Assembly (NCBI RefSeq): GCF_001905545.1
Contig: NZ_LIPD01000003.1
Location: forward strand, 225,058 to 283,099
Direction of reading: 5' to 3'
Source: Streptomyces sp. CB02056
GTDB taxonomy: Bacteria > Actinomycetota > Actinomycetes > Streptomycetales > Streptomycetaceae
DNA: 58,042 nt
Under the pieces are notes generated by a model. The model ran no database searches and had not been told where the DNA came from. It saw only the letters and a list, made by a program, of their open reading frames with translations. Positions within the stretch are counted from its first letter, which is position 1. The number at the start of each line of letters is the position of its first letter. Positions 30,026-38,955 of the stretch are shown in pieces. Made by a program: the position numbers and the translations under genes.

Positions 30026-30079
30026 TTGACGACCGGCTAGGAAACAACCTACCGTGCCGACGGTCGATAAACTAGCCGG
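30026..30079 (+). promoter_or_regulatory. Promoter and TetR operator candidate for the MFS exporter
   Basis: TTGACG (30026-30031) - 18 nt - TACCGT (30050-30055) is a good vegetative promoter for the exporter. Within and after it lie inverted arms CCGGCTAG (30033-30040) and CTAGCCGG (30072-30079), 31 nt apart, and a partial inner dyad TAGG-AAACAA-CCTA (30038-30051). TetR binding here would block the -35/-10 spacer. Elements are seen; binding is inferred. Confidence 0.55.
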
Positions 30080-30148
30080 GCGACAAGTAAGTGAGCCGCC
30101 GCACGGCACGACGCTCCGTCCGAACCACCCTCCGGGAGACCCCACCTC

Positions 30149-31741
30149 ATGTCACAGTCCAAGACCGCCGGCCCGGTGCCGGAGGACAAGACGACCGAGG
30201 AGGAGCAGCCGCGGTCGCCCCGCGAGATCCGCCTCGTGATGGTCGGCCTGGTCGTCACCATGCTGCTGGCCATGCTCGACAACCTGATCGTCGGCACCGC
30301 GATGCCGACCATCGTCGGCGACCTCGGCGGTGCCGAGCACCTGTCCTGGGTGGTCACCGCGTACACCCTGGCGACCGCCGCCTCCACCCCGATCTGGGGC
30401 AAGCTCGGCGACATGTACGGCCGCAAGGGCACCTTCCTCACCTCGATCGTGATCTTCCTGGTGGGCTCGGCACTGTCCGGCCTGTCGCAGAACATGAACG
30501 AGTTGATCGGCTTCCGCGCCGTGCAGGGCCTGGGCGCCGGCGGACTGATGGTCGGCGTCATGTCGATCATGGGCGCGCTCGTCCCGCCGCGCGACCGCGG
30601 CAAGTACCAGGGCATGTTCGCCGCGGTGATGGCCCTCGCCACCATCGGCGGCCCGCTGGTCGGCGGCTTCATCACCGACCACCTGAGCTGGCACTGGACC
30701 TTCTACATCAACCTGCCGCTCGGCGTCGTCGCACTCGCCGTTGTCGTCGTCACCCTGAAGCTGCCGAAGGTCCGCAGCACCGCCAAGATCGACTACCTGG
30801 GCGCCATCCTGCTCACCGTCGGCATCACCTCGCTGGTGCTGATCACCACCTGGGGCGGCCAGCAGTACGCCTGGGGCTCCAAGGAGATCCTCGGCCTGGC
30901 CGCGCTCTCCGCCGCCTCGCTGATCGCCTTCTGCTACGTGGAGCAGCGGGTCGAGGAGCCGATGCTCCCGCTGAGCCTGTTCCGCAACCTGAACTTCACC
31001 CTGGTCTCGATCATCGGCTTCATCGTCGGCTTCGTGATGTTCGGCTCGACCGTCTTCCTGCCGCTCTACCAGCAGATCGTCCAGGGCGCCTCGGCGACCA
31101 ACTCCGGCCTGCTGCTGATGCCGATGATGTTCGGCATGCTGGTGATCTCGCTGGTGGTCGGCCAGGCCGTCACCAAGACCGGGAAGTACCGGATCTACCC
31201 GATCATCGGCACCATCGTGATGACCGGCGGCATGATCCTGCTCTCCACCATGGGCGTCGGGACCAGCAGCTTCACCTCGGCCTGCTGGATGGTCGTGCTC
31301 GGCGCCGGCATGGGCTTCCTGATGCAGATCACCATGCTGGTCGCGCAGAACAGCGTCGAGCTCAAGGACATGGGCGTGGCCAGCTCCACCGCCACCCTGT
31401 TCCGCACCATCGGCGGCTCCTTCGGTGTCGCGCTGTTCGGCGCGCTGTTCAACAACCGGGTGGCCGACACCATGAAGGAGCGGCTCGGCGAGCAGGCCTC
31501 GGCGGGCGGCGCGAAGGACCCGGGCCAGATGAGCCCGGCCGCGATGCGCGCACTGCCCGCTCCCGTCCAGGACGCCTACCACCACGCGGTGTCCAACGGC
31601 ATGCACACCGTCTTCCTGTGGGGCGCCGGGGTGGCCGTGATCGCGATCGCCGCGGCGGTGTTCCTCCGCGAGGTGCCGCTGCGCGGCACCGGCAAGGGCG
31701 AGGCTCCGGCCGAGTCCTCGCTGGAGGCGGCGGCCGTCTGA
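30149..31741 (+). CDS. MFS drug exporter, DHA2 (EmrB/QacA) family
   Basis: 530 residues from ATG with GGGAGA upstream. About 14 membrane segments, as expected for DHA2 proton antiporters. Motif A appears as GKLGDMYGRKG after segment 2, motif C-like GGPLVGGFITDHLSW after segment 5, and LDNLIVGTAMPTIVGDLGG in segment 1, which carries the charged Asp typical of QacA-type pumps. The N-terminal 30 residues and C-terminus are cytosolic and hydrophilic. Exports lipophilic drugs or a self-made metabolite. Divergent TetR regulator upstream; terminator directly after. Confidence 0.94.
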   Translation: MSQSKTAGPVPEDKTTEEEQPRSPREIRLVMVGLVVTMLLAMLDNLIVGTAMPTIVGDLGGAEHLSWVVTAYTLATAASTPIWGKLGDMYGRKGTFLTSIVIFLVGSALSGLSQNMNELIGFRAVQGLGAGGLMVGVMSIMGALVPPRDRGKYQGMFAAVMALATIGGPLVGGFITDHLSWHWTFYINLPLGVVALAVVVVTLKLPKVRSTAKIDYLGAILLTVGITSLVLITTWGGQQYAWGSKEILGLAALSAASLIAFCYVEQRVEEPMLPLSLFRNLNFTLVSIIGFIVGFVMFGSTVFLPLYQQIVQGASATNSGLLLMPMMFGMLVISLVVGQAVTKTGKYRIYPIIGTIVMTGGMILLSTMGVGTSSFTSACWMVVLGAGMGFLMQITMLVAQNSVELKDMGVASSTATLFRTIGGSFGVALFGALFNNRVADTMKERLGEQASAGGAKDPGQMSPAAMRALPAPVQDAYHHAVSNGMHTVFLWGAGVAVIAIAAAVFLREVPLRGTGKGEAPAESSLEAAAV

Positions 31742-31752
31742 CGGTCCCCGCG

Positions 31753-31797
31753 CACGAAGGCGCCCCCGGGAGAGGACCTCCCGGGGGCGCCCTCGTG
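31753..31797. terminator. Bidirectional terminator between MFS exporter and mutY
   Basis: Long hairpin: arms running from CACGA (31753) and TCGTG (31793-31797) with a GGCGCCCCCGGGAG / CTCCCGGGGGCGCC core and an AGGAC-type loop. Right arm is followed by TTC. Confidence 0.9.
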
Positions 31798-31806
31798 TTC
31801 CGCCGC

Positions 31807-32733
31807 CTACTGGGGCAGCCGGTAGACGCCCTGCTCGACCGGCTCGACCAGGCCGTCCGCCACCAGGCCGTCCAGCGCCCGGGCCCGCTGCACCGAGTCC
31901 GGCCAGACCGCGTCCAGCCGGGCCTGCGGCACCGTCCCGTGCGCCTCGCGCAGCACCGCGAGCAGCTTGCCGCGCACCTGGCGGTCCGTCCCCTCGTAGG
32001 ACTGGCCGCGCCGGGCCGGGCCCTCGTACGGCGGGCGGCCGGCCCGCTGCCAGGCGCAGGTGGTGAACAGCGGGCAGTCCCCGCACTCCGGGCCGCGGGC
32101 GGTGCAGACCAGCGCGCCCAGCTCCATCACGCCGACCGCCCAGGTGGCGGCCGTCTCGGCGTCGTCCGGCAGCAGCGCGGTGGCGGTGCGGCGCTCGGCG
32201 GCGGTGGTGGCCTGGGCCGGGTACTCGACGCCGGTCACCGCGCGGGCGAAGACCCGGCGGACGTTGGTGTCCAGCACCACGTGCCGCTGGCGGAAGGCGA
32301 AGGAGGCGACGGCGGCGGCGGTGTACTCCCCCACCCCGGGCAGCGAGAGCAGGGTGGCGTGGTCGTCCGGGACCTCGCCGTCGTGCTGCTCGGTGATCGC
32401 CACCGCGGCCGCGTGCAAGCGCAGCGCCCGGCGCGGGTAGCCCAGCCGGCCCCACATCCGGACCGCCTCGCCGGGCGCGTCGGCGGCGAGGTCGGCCGGG
32501 GTCGGCCAGCGGGTGAGCCAGGCCTCCCAGGCGGGCAGCACGCGCTTGACCGGGGTCTGCTGGAGCATGAACTCGCTCACCATGACCGCCCAGGGCGTGG
32601 CGTCGGGGGTCCGCCAGGGCAGGTCCCGCTTGCTCGCCTCGTACCAGTCCAGGACGGTCGAGTGGAACAGCGGCAGGGGCATCGGCGGCCGGGCGGCGTC
32701 GGCGGCGGTGGCAGGGGCGGTGATGGCAGTCAT
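31807..32733 (-). CDS. mutY: A/G-specific adenine glycosylase MutY
   Basis: 308 residues from ATG. MutY removes adenine mispaired with 8-oxoguanine. The HhH-GPD fold is clear: DLPWRTPDATPWAVMVSEFMLQQTPV with the catalytic Glu, LPGVGEYTAAAVASFAF (helix-hairpin-helix), VVLDTNVRRV with the catalytic Asp, and an iron-sulfur loop with spacing C-x6-C-x2-C-x5-C (CTARGPECGDCPLFTTC). The C-terminal NUDIX-like domain that reads 8-oxoG in E. coli is shortened to a winged-helix-like end, as in other actinobacteria. Convergent with the exporter. Confidence 0.95.
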   Translation of the reverse strand: MTAITAPATAADAARPPMPLPLFHSTVLDWYEASKRDLPWRTPDATPWAVMVSEFMLQQTPVKRVLPAWEAWLTRWPTPADLAADAPGEAVRMWGRLGYPRRALRLHAAAVAITEQHDGEVPDDHATLLSLPGVGEYTAAAVASFAFRQRHVVLDTNVRRVFARAVTGVEYPAQATTAAERRTATALLPDDAETAATWAVGVMELGALVCTARGPECGDCPLFTTCAWQRAGRPPYEGPARRGQSYEGTDRQVRGKLLAVLREAHGTVPQARLDAVWPDSVQRARALDGLVADGLVEPVEQGVYRLPQ

Positions 32734-32914
32734 GGCCCTTCGATCCTCCCATGCCCGCCGACCGGGCCGAAGTGGATCAGTCTGCTCCGGACCGACCGGA
32801 AATCGTCCGATTGGGGCTCGCTCGAACGGATCAAATGGCGGATCATGTGAAGGAAGGGGCGACTGTGCGGTGTTGGTGAGTCAATCGCCACACACAGTCT
32901 CGTAGAGTTTGGTC

Positions 32915-33778
32915 GTGCCTTCTCTGCGTCAACCCGTCGGACCACTGCCGGCCTCGATCTACTGGCGTCGGCGCGTCATCGTGCTCGTCGCCGTCGCGGC
33001 GGTCGTCGCCCTGATCGCCTGGCTGATGATCGATCAGGGCGGGGGCGGTGACGGCGGCTCACCGGGCAACGCCGCACAGGCCGTTCCCTCCCAGTCCCAG
33101 AACCAGACACCGGCTCAGGCGATCACGCCCGGCGCCTCACCGAGCGGCCCCGCGGCGCGCCCGGGCGGCGGCTCCGGGGGCGGACCGGTGGCGGGCGGTG
33201 GCGGCACCGAGGTCAACCTCAGCGGCGGCACCGGCGCCGGCGGGGCCAACCCGGCCCCCGGGGGCGGCGCCGCGCCGGCGACCGGCGGCGGCACCGGTGG
33301 CGGCACGGGCGGCTCCGGCGGTACGGGCGGCGGCGCTCCGCCGGTCAACACCCCCGAGGTCATGGCGCTGCCGGTCTGCGCCTCCTCGCAGGTGGCGCTG
33401 GAGCTGGCCGGCACCCAGAACTCGTACCAGCCCAAGGACAAGCCCCGGCTGGCGCTGACGGTCAAGAACTCCTCCGGCACCAACTGCCGGGTGGACCTGG
33501 GCCGCACCGCCTCCGTGATCACGGTGAGCGGCAGCAACAACGACCGGGTCTGGTCCTCCGGCGACTGCCCGACCGACAAGGGCAGCATCTGGGTGCAGCT
33601 CGGCGCGAACGGCAACCAGACCGAGACCTTCACCTGGGACCGCAGCCGCAGCAAGCCGCAGTGCGCGACCGCCGACCAGACGCCGCCGCCGAGCGGCACC
33701 TACGTGGTGCTCGCGGAGCTCACCGGGCTCTCCGGGGACAAGGTCTCGGCGCGGGCCTCGATCCGGCTGGACGGCTGA
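32915..33778 (+). CDS. Membrane-anchored secreted protein with Gly-rich stalk
   Basis: 287 residues from GTG at 32915; -10 TAGAGT at 32903-32908 (6 nt, leaderless). Residues 18-40 form one membrane segment (RVIVLVAVAAVVALIAWLMI). Residues 45-145 are a Gly/Ala/Pro/Thr-rich low-complexity stalk. The extracellular domain (about 150-287) is beta-rich with four Cys (LPVCASSQ, GTNCRVDLG, SGDCPTDKG, KPQCATADQ), two likely disulfides, and resembles DUF4232-type or Ig-like domains: YQPKDKPRLALTVKNSSG, WVQLGANGNQTETFTWDRS. Conserved neighbour of disA in streptomycetes (remembered). Function unknown. Confidence 0.75.
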   Translation: MPSLRQPVGPLPASIYWRRRVIVLVAVAAVVALIAWLMIDQGGGGDGGSPGNAAQAVPSQSQNQTPAQAITPGASPSGPAARPGGGSGGGPVAGGGGTEVNLSGGTGAGGANPAPGGGAAPATGGGTGGGTGGSGGTGGGAPPVNTPEVMALPVCASSQVALELAGTQNSYQPKDKPRLALTVKNSSGTNCRVDLGRTASVITVSGSNNDRVWSSGDCPTDKGSIWVQLGANGNQTETFTWDRSRSKPQCATADQTPPPSGTYVVLAELTGLSGDKVSARASIRLDG

Positions 33779-33797
33779 GAACCGGTCACCTTCCCTC

Positions 33798-33830
33798 GGA
33801 GCCCCCGGCCGTCGCTCGGCCGGGGGCTCC
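33798..33830 (+). terminator. Terminator of the Gly-stalk protein gene
   Basis: GGAGCCCCCGGCCG (33798-33811) pairs with CGGCCGGGGGCTCC (33817-33830) around TCGCT; 14-bp perfect stem. Confidence 0.88.
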
Positions 33831-33910
33831 GCCGTGTCCGGGGTGCCGGGCGGGGCGGACGGCGGACGCGGGCGGGGTGCGCGGGGCGGGCCGGGGTGCG
33901 GTACGGACGC

Positions 33911-33947
33911 GCGACGGCCCCCGGGGAGGTTCCCCGGGGGCCGTCGC
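33911..33947 (-). terminator. Terminator of disA
   Basis: 17-bp perfect stem GCGACGGCCCCCGGGGA / TCCCCGGGGGCCGTCGC with a GGT loop, 33 bp after the disA stop on the minus strand. Confidence 0.88.
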
Positions 33948-33980
33948 GGTGTTCGGGTGTCCGTACGGTGGCGCGTCCGG

Positions 33981-35090
33981 TCAGACGTAGCGCTCCAGGA
34001 TGGACGATTCGGCAAGGCGGGACAGGCCCTCGCGGACCGAGCGGGCACGGGTCTCGCCGACGCCCTCGACGGTCTGCAGGTCGTCGATGCTCGCGGCGAG
34101 CAGCTTCTGGAGGCCGCCGAAGTGCTCGACCAGGCGCTCTATGACCGTGTTGGGCAGGCGCGGGATCTTCGCCAGCAGGCGGTAGCCGCGCGGCGAGACG
34201 GCCGAGTCCAGCGACTCCGGCGAGCCCGAGTAGCCGAGCGCCTTGGCGACGGTCTGGAGGTCCAGCAGCTCGGCGTGGGTGAGCGCCTCCAGGTCGGCCA
34301 GCACCTCGGTGACCGTCCGGCCCTTCTTGGCGGCCCGCTCCGGGAAGTAGTCCCGGGCGACCAGCTCGCGCTCCGGCTCCACGCCCGCGATCAGCTCGTC
34401 CAGCTGCAGCGAGAGCAGTCGGCCGTCGATGCCGAGCTCCAGCACGTAGCCGGCGATCTCGGTGGCGATCAGCCGGACCATCTCCAGGCGCTGGGCCACG
34501 GCGGTGACGTCCCGGACCGTCACCAGGTCCTCGATCTCCAGCGCGGAGAGCGTTCCGGCCACCTCGTCCAGGCGCAGCTTGTAGCGCTCCAGGGTGGCCA
34601 GCGCCTGGTTGGCGCGGGACAGGACGGTGGTGGAGTCCTCCAGCACCCGGCGGGTGCCGTTGACGTACATCGCGATCAGCCGCATCGAGTGCGAGACCGC
34701 GACCACCGGGTAGCCCGTCTGCCGGTTGACCCGCTCGGCGGTGCGGTGGCGGGTGCCGGTCTCGTCGGTCGGGATGGTCGAGTCCGGCATCAGGTGCACG
34801 CCGGCCCGGACGATCTTGGTGATGTCCTTGTCGAGCACCACCGCGCCGTCCAGCTTGCACAGCTCGCGCAGCCGGGTGGCGCTGAACTCGACGTCCAGGA
34901 CGAAGCCGCCGGTGCACAGGGACTCGACGGTCCGGTCGAAGCCCAGCACGATCAGACCGCCGGTGTTGGCCCGCAGGACCCGCTCCAGGCCGTCACGAAG
35001 CGCGGTACCGGGCGCGATGGCGGTGAGGGAGGCCCGCAGCAGGGCCTCCTCGCGGGAGGCCTTGTCCGCCCCCCGGTCGCTGGCTGCCAC
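33981..35090 (-). CDS. disA: DNA integrity scanning diadenylate cyclase DisA
   Basis: 369 residues; GTG at 35090 is chosen over the longer open frame because GGAGGAG lies 4 nt before it. DisA makes c-di-AMP from two ATP and scans DNA for branched structures. The N-terminal DAC domain has DGA (81-83) and RHR (114-116, in DETGTRHRTAERV), both catalytic signatures. A helical spine follows, and the C-terminal helix-hairpin-helix domain has LAKIPRLPNTVIERLVEHFGGLQKLLAASIDDLQTVEGVGETRARSVREGL in pieces typical of RuvA-like DNA binding. It follows radA in the same direction (149-bp gap), the usual Gram-positive pairing. In Streptomyces c-di-AMP controls osmotic balance and wall hydrolases. Confidence 0.96.
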   Translation of the reverse strand: MAASDRGADKASREEALLRASLTAIAPGTALRDGLERVLRANTGGLIVLGFDRTVESLCTGGFVLDVEFSATRLRELCKLDGAVVLDKDITKIVRAGVHLMPDSTIPTDETGTRHRTAERVNRQTGYPVVAVSHSMRLIAMYVNGTRRVLEDSTTVLSRANQALATLERYKLRLDEVAGTLSALEIEDLVTVRDVTAVAQRLEMVRLIATEIAGYVLELGIDGRLLSLQLDELIAGVEPERELVARDYFPERAAKKGRTVTEVLADLEALTHAELLDLQTVAKALGYSGSPESLDSAVSPRGYRLLAKIPRLPNTVIERLVEHFGGLQKLLAASIDDLQTVEGVGETRARSVREGLSRLAESSILERYV

Positions 35091-35239
35091 GTGACTCCTC
35101 CGGTCGACCCGTGCCGCGCGCCTCACGCCGTGCGCCGGTCCGCGGTCTGTTGCTCTGTCGCTCAGTACCGCTCGGTACTGCCTTCTGGCCAATGAGACTG
35201 GGGAAAGTCTAACTGTGTGTGGCCTCGGCAGGGCTTGGG

Positions 35240-36763
35240 TCAGCGCAGTTCGTCGGAGTCGAGCGGCTCCCAGCCGTCCATCAGCTCCTCGGGGTACGCC
35301 GCCGGGCGGTCCGCGGACCGGGCGGAACGCGGGGACGGCGGCGCCGACGGTGCCTCACCGCGCGGCTCGGTGCGCGGCTTGGCGGCCGAACGGCGGCGGC
35401 CCGGGATGGCCCGCAGCGCCTCGCCGATGTCGGCCACCTCGACCACCTTCATGCCCGGCGGCACCTTGCCCGGGTCCGGCGGGACCAGGGCGTGGGTGAA
35501 GCCCAGCCGGTGCGCCTCGGCGAGCCGCCGCTGCACACCCGTCACCCGCCGTACCTCGCCCGCCAGGCCGACCTCGCCGATCGCCACCAGGTTGCTGGGC
35601 AGCGGGGTGTCGGTGGAGGAGCTGGCCACCGCGAGCGCCACCGCGAGGTCCGCGGAGGGCTCGGTCAGCTTCACCCCGCCGACCGTCGCGGTGTAGATGT
35701 CCTGCTTGCCGAGCTTCACCCCGCCGTGCCGCTCGACCACGGCCAGGATCATCGCGATCCGGGGGGACTCCAGGCCCGAGGTGGTGCGCCGCGGGGAGGG
35801 GATCTGCGAATCCACCATCAGTGCCTGCACCTCGGCCACCAGCGGGCGCTTGCCCTCCAGGGTGACGGTGAGGCAGGTGCCCGGGACGGGCTTGTCACGC
35901 CTGGTCAGGAAGAGACCGGACGGGTCGGCCAGGCCGACGATGCCCTCGTCGTGCAGCTCGAAGCAACCGACCTCGTCGGTGGCGCCGTAGCGGTTCTTGA
36001 CCCCGCGGATCAGCCGCAGCCGGGCGTGCCGGTCGCCCTCGAAGCTCAGCACCACGTCCACCAGGTGCTCCAGCAGGCGCGGACCGGCGATCTGGCCGTC
36101 CTTGGTGACGTGGCCGACCAGCAGGGTGGCCATGCCGCGCTCCTTCGACGCCCGGATCAGCGCGCCCGCCACCTCGCGGACCTGGGCCGGGCCGCCGGGG
36201 GCGCCGTCCAGCTCGGCGGAGGCGATGGTCTGCACCGAGTCCAGGATCAGCAGGCCGGGGTTGACCGCCTCGATGTGCCCGAGCACCGCGCCGAGATCCT
36301 GCTCGGCGGCGAGGTAGAGGTGCTCGGAGAGGGCGTTGATCCGGTCCGCGCGCAGCCGGACCTGGCCGGCCGACTCCTCGCCGGTGACGTAGAGCGTGCG
36401 GTGCTGCGCGGTGGCCGCCTTGGCGGCGACGTCCAGCAGCAGGGTGGACTTGCCGACGCCGGGCTCGCCGGCCAGCAGCACCACCGCGCCGGGCACCAGG
36501 CCGCCGCCGAGCACCCGGTCCAGCTCCGGCACGCCCGTCGAACGGGCCGTCGCGACCTGGCCGTCCACCTGGGCGATCGGGCGGGCGGGCGCGCTGACCG
36601 GGCCGGCGGCCGTGGTGCGGATCGGCACCGCGCCGTACTCCTCGACCGTGCCCCAGGCGTTGCACTCCGGGCAGCGGCCGACCCACTTGGGCAGCTGGTT
36701 GCCGCACTCGGTGCAGCGGTACGCCGGGCGGGGCTTGGCGGTGGTCTTGGAACGCGGAGGCAT
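35240..36763 (-). CDS. radA: DNA repair protein RadA
   Basis: 507 residues from ATG at 36763; -10 TACGGT (36776-36771) lies 7 nt upstream, so leaderless. RadA/Sms is a RecA-like, hexameric DNA-branch-migration helicase. N-terminal zinc finger: Cys17, 20, 31, 34 (RCTECGNQLPKWVGRCPEC). The RecA core has Walker A GEPGVGKST and the RadA-specific KNRYG. The C-terminal Lon-protease-like domain (about 290-450) lacks a protease role. The last 60 residues are Pro/Arg/Ser-rich. It forms a pair with disA and shares a divergent promoter region with the sigma-like fusion gene. Confidence 0.95.
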   Translation of the reverse strand: MPPRSKTTAKPRPAYRCTECGNQLPKWVGRCPECNAWGTVEEYGAVPIRTTAAGPVSAPARPIAQVDGQVATARSTGVPELDRVLGGGLVPGAVVLLAGEPGVGKSTLLLDVAAKAATAQHRTLYVTGEESAGQVRLRADRINALSEHLYLAAEQDLGAVLGHIEAVNPGLLILDSVQTIASAELDGAPGGPAQVREVAGALIRASKERGMATLLVGHVTKDGQIAGPRLLEHLVDVVLSFEGDRHARLRLIRGVKNRYGATDEVGCFELHDEGIVGLADPSGLFLTRRDKPVPGTCLTVTLEGKRPLVAEVQALMVDSQIPSPRRTTSGLESPRIAMILAVVERHGGVKLGKQDIYTATVGGVKLTEPSADLAVALAVASSSTDTPLPSNLVAIGEVGLAGEVRRVTGVQRRLAEAHRLGFTHALVPPDPGKVPPGMKVVEVADIGEALRAIPGRRRSAAKPRTEPRGEAPSAPPSPRSARSADRPAAYPEELMDGWEPLDSDELR

Positions 36764-36950
36764 GCCGCCCACCGTAGCGTCCGGGTCCGACAACGGCGGT
36801 CCGCAGGCGGGGCCGGGTCGGGGCCGGCGACCAGGGTCCGCGGGCGGGCCGACCGCGCGTCCACACAGATGGGCGATGTTGTTACCCGAAAGAAGTACAT
36901 ACGCGGCGAATGGCCGGGGTCAGCCGTCCGCGTTCTCTACCGTCGGACGG

Positions 36951-38864
36951 GTGACGACGAGAACTGTGGGGCCGGACGGGCCTACCCGGTCGACCCGATC
37001 GGTCAGGCCGGGCAGGTCGGGTAGACCTGCCGGGTCCGGCGGGTCCGGCGGGTCCGCCGGGTCGGCCGGGGTGCGGGCCGCCGCCGTGCTCGCGGCGTAC
37101 GACCGGCAGGTGGACGGCCTGTTCACCTACTGCCTCTCGGTGCTCTGCGAGCACGACGCGGCCGCCGACGCCCTGCGCGAGGTCCGCGAGCTGGCGCGAC
37201 GGCACGGCGCCCGGCTGGCCGAGCCCGGGCTGCTGCGCGCCTGGCTGTTCTCCCTCGCCCGGTACTGCTGTCTGCGCCGGCTCGCCGGCGACGCCCCGGG
37301 TCCGACCGGTGCCGAGGCCGGGCGGACCGCCCCGGCCGAGCCCGGCGAGGCCGAGGCGGCCCGACGGCGGCGCGAGCTCTCCTCGCTCGCCTGGCCCGAG
37401 GCGGCCGGCACCGACCCGGAACAGCGCGAGGCGCTGGAACTCTCCGTCCGGCACCGGCTGACCCCGCTCGAAGTGGCGGCCGTACTGGGCCAGCCGTTCG
37501 AACGGACCCGCGCGCTGCTGGCCGGGGCCGAGGCCGAGGTCGCCCGGACCAGGGCGGCGCTGCTGGTGCTCGGCGTGGGCAGCTGCCCGGAACTGGACCG
37601 GCTCGGCGGGGCCGGGGCGGAGTCCTGGCGGGACTGGGTACTCGGTCCGGCGCTGCGCCGGGAGCTGGTGCAGCACGTGGTGGACTGCCCGACCTGCCGG
37701 GGGACGGCGGGGCGGGTGGCCGCGGGCGAGGCGGCGGAGGGTACGGCGGGGGCGGCGGGGCTGTCCGGGTTGGCGCTGCTGCGGGCTCCGGCGGACCTCC
37801 TCGGGGCCGTCGCGGCCACCGGCGGGGCGGCCGCTCCGGCGGCGGCCGCTCGGGCTGTGGGTCCTCGGGTAGCGGGTGCTCGGGGCGCGGAGCCGGGGCT
37901 GCGGTTCGACCAGAGCGGCTTCCCCCGGCACCGGGCGCCGGACGCGGGGCGCGGGTTGGCGGTGCGTCGGCGGGTGGTGACCACCGGCGTGCTGGCGGCC
38001 GTACTGGCGGCGCCGGTGATCGCTCTCTGGGCCGGGCACCGGGGCGGTGTCGGGTCGGGGTCGGCGGCCTCGGTGTCGGCGGTACGGGTGGACGCGGCCG
38101 TACAGCCGACCGGGCAGCGGCCCCGGCCCGCGGTGGACGGCCCGGCTGGGGCGGGTGCGCCCGGCATGCCCGGGATGGAGCTGGCGGGGGCCGGGCCCGG
38201 GATGGTCGCGGGCGGTGCCCGCGGAAGCGATGCAGAAACGTTGCCTCCCGGTTTTCCGCGGCTCACCTTCCAGGGCGCGGCCATCCCGGTCCCGGCCCAC
38301 GGCGCCACCCCGCTCAGCAGCCCGACCCTGGTCGCCGCACCGGCCCCGGCTGCCGACCAGGCCTCCGCGACGGGCACCGGCGAGCCGGCCCCGGCCGGGC
38401 TGCTCACCGTCGAGGCCGGCGAGTACGGCAGCCGGACCATCCTCACCCTCACCAACTCCGGCGCCACGGAGATCCGTTGGCACGCGGTGACGGACGCCGA
38501 CTGGCTCCGGCTCAGCCGCGACGCCGGCACCCTGGCGCCCGGCCAGCGGATCACCGTGATCGTCACCGTGGACGAGGACCAGGCGCCGACGACCCACTGG
38601 ACCGCCCGGATCGCGCTGCCGCCCTCCCAGGCGGTGGTCACCCTGGAGGGCGGGCCGCACAACCGTGGCGGCTCCGCCTCCTCCCCGGCCGATCCGTCAC
38701 CGTCGTCGACACCGTCCTCGACGCCGGCGACACCGGCGCCCAGCGGTTCCACCACCACCTCGCCCACGGCGGCACCCACCGCGTCCCCGTCGCCCTCGGG
38801 CACGGCCACGAACTCCTCGCCACATCCGACGGGCACGGCAACGGCCTCCCCGTCGCAGCACTAA
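36951..38864 (+). CDS. Sigma-like/zinc-finger/membrane/BACON-domain fusion protein
   Basis: 637 residues from GTG; -10 TACCGT at 36938-36943 (7 nt, leaderless). After a Gly/Ser tract (about 20-42), residues 45-125 resemble sigma region 2 (AYDRQVDGLFTYCLSVLCEHDAAADALREV) and 150-215 resemble region 4 (LELSVRHRLTPLEVAAVLGQPFERTRALL). A HVVDCPTCRG element (Cys 246 and 249) matches the start of zinc anti-sigma domains. One membrane segment lies at about 340-360. Outside the cell are a Pro/Gly linker and, at about 482-566, a BACON-like domain (TILTLTNSGATEIRWHAV, WLRLSRDAGTLAPGQ). A Ser/Thr/Pro tail ends the protein. It looks like a sigma and anti-sigma module built into one membrane receptor; whether it still binds polymerase is unknown. 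Confidence 0.7.
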   Translation: MTTRTVGPDGPTRSTRSVRPGRSGRPAGSGGSGGSAGSAGVRAAAVLAAYDRQVDGLFTYCLSVLCEHDAAADALREVRELARRHGARLAEPGLLRAWLFSLARYCCLRRLAGDAPGPTGAEAGRTAPAEPGEAEAARRRRELSSLAWPEAAGTDPEQREALELSVRHRLTPLEVAAVLGQPFERTRALLAGAEAEVARTRAALLVLGVGSCPELDRLGGAGAESWRDWVLGPALRRELVQHVVDCPTCRGTAGRVAAGEAAEGTAGAAGLSGLALLRAPADLLGAVAATGGAAAPAAAARAVGPRVAGARGAEPGLRFDQSGFPRHRAPDAGRGLAVRRRVVTTGVLAAVLAAPVIALWAGHRGGVGSGSAASVSAVRVDAAVQPTGQRPRPAVDGPAGAGAPGMPGMELAGAGPGMVAGGARGSDAETLPPGFPRLTFQGAAIPVPAHGATPLSSPTLVAAPAPAADQASATGTGEPAPAGLLTVEAGEYGSRTILTLTNSGATEIRWHAVTDADWLRLSRDAGTLAPGQRITVIVTVDEDQAPTTHWTARIALPPSQAVVTLEGGPHNRGGSASSPADPSPSSTPSSTPATPAPSGSTTTSPTAAPTASPSPSGTATNSSPHPTGTATASPSQH

Positions 38865-38920
38865 CGGCCCGCGCAAACGCGGCAGCCCTCCCTCCCGGCC
38901 GGCACCCGGAGGGCACGGGC

Positions 38921-38955
38921 GCGCGAGAAGTCGGCCCACCCGACTTCTCGTGCGC
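38921..38955 (+). terminator. Terminator of the BACON fusion gene
   Basis: GCGCGAGAAGTCG pairs with CGACTTCTCGTGCGC (9-bp perfect GAGAAGTCG/CGACTTCTC core, one bulged T, 4-bp GCGC base), 57 bp after the stop. Confidence 0.75.

Noticed and set aside
35091..35192. A longer DisA starting 34 codons upstream
   Set aside because: The GGAGGAG site and GTG at 35090 give the usual DisA N-terminus; the extension is Arg-rich and has no ribosome site.
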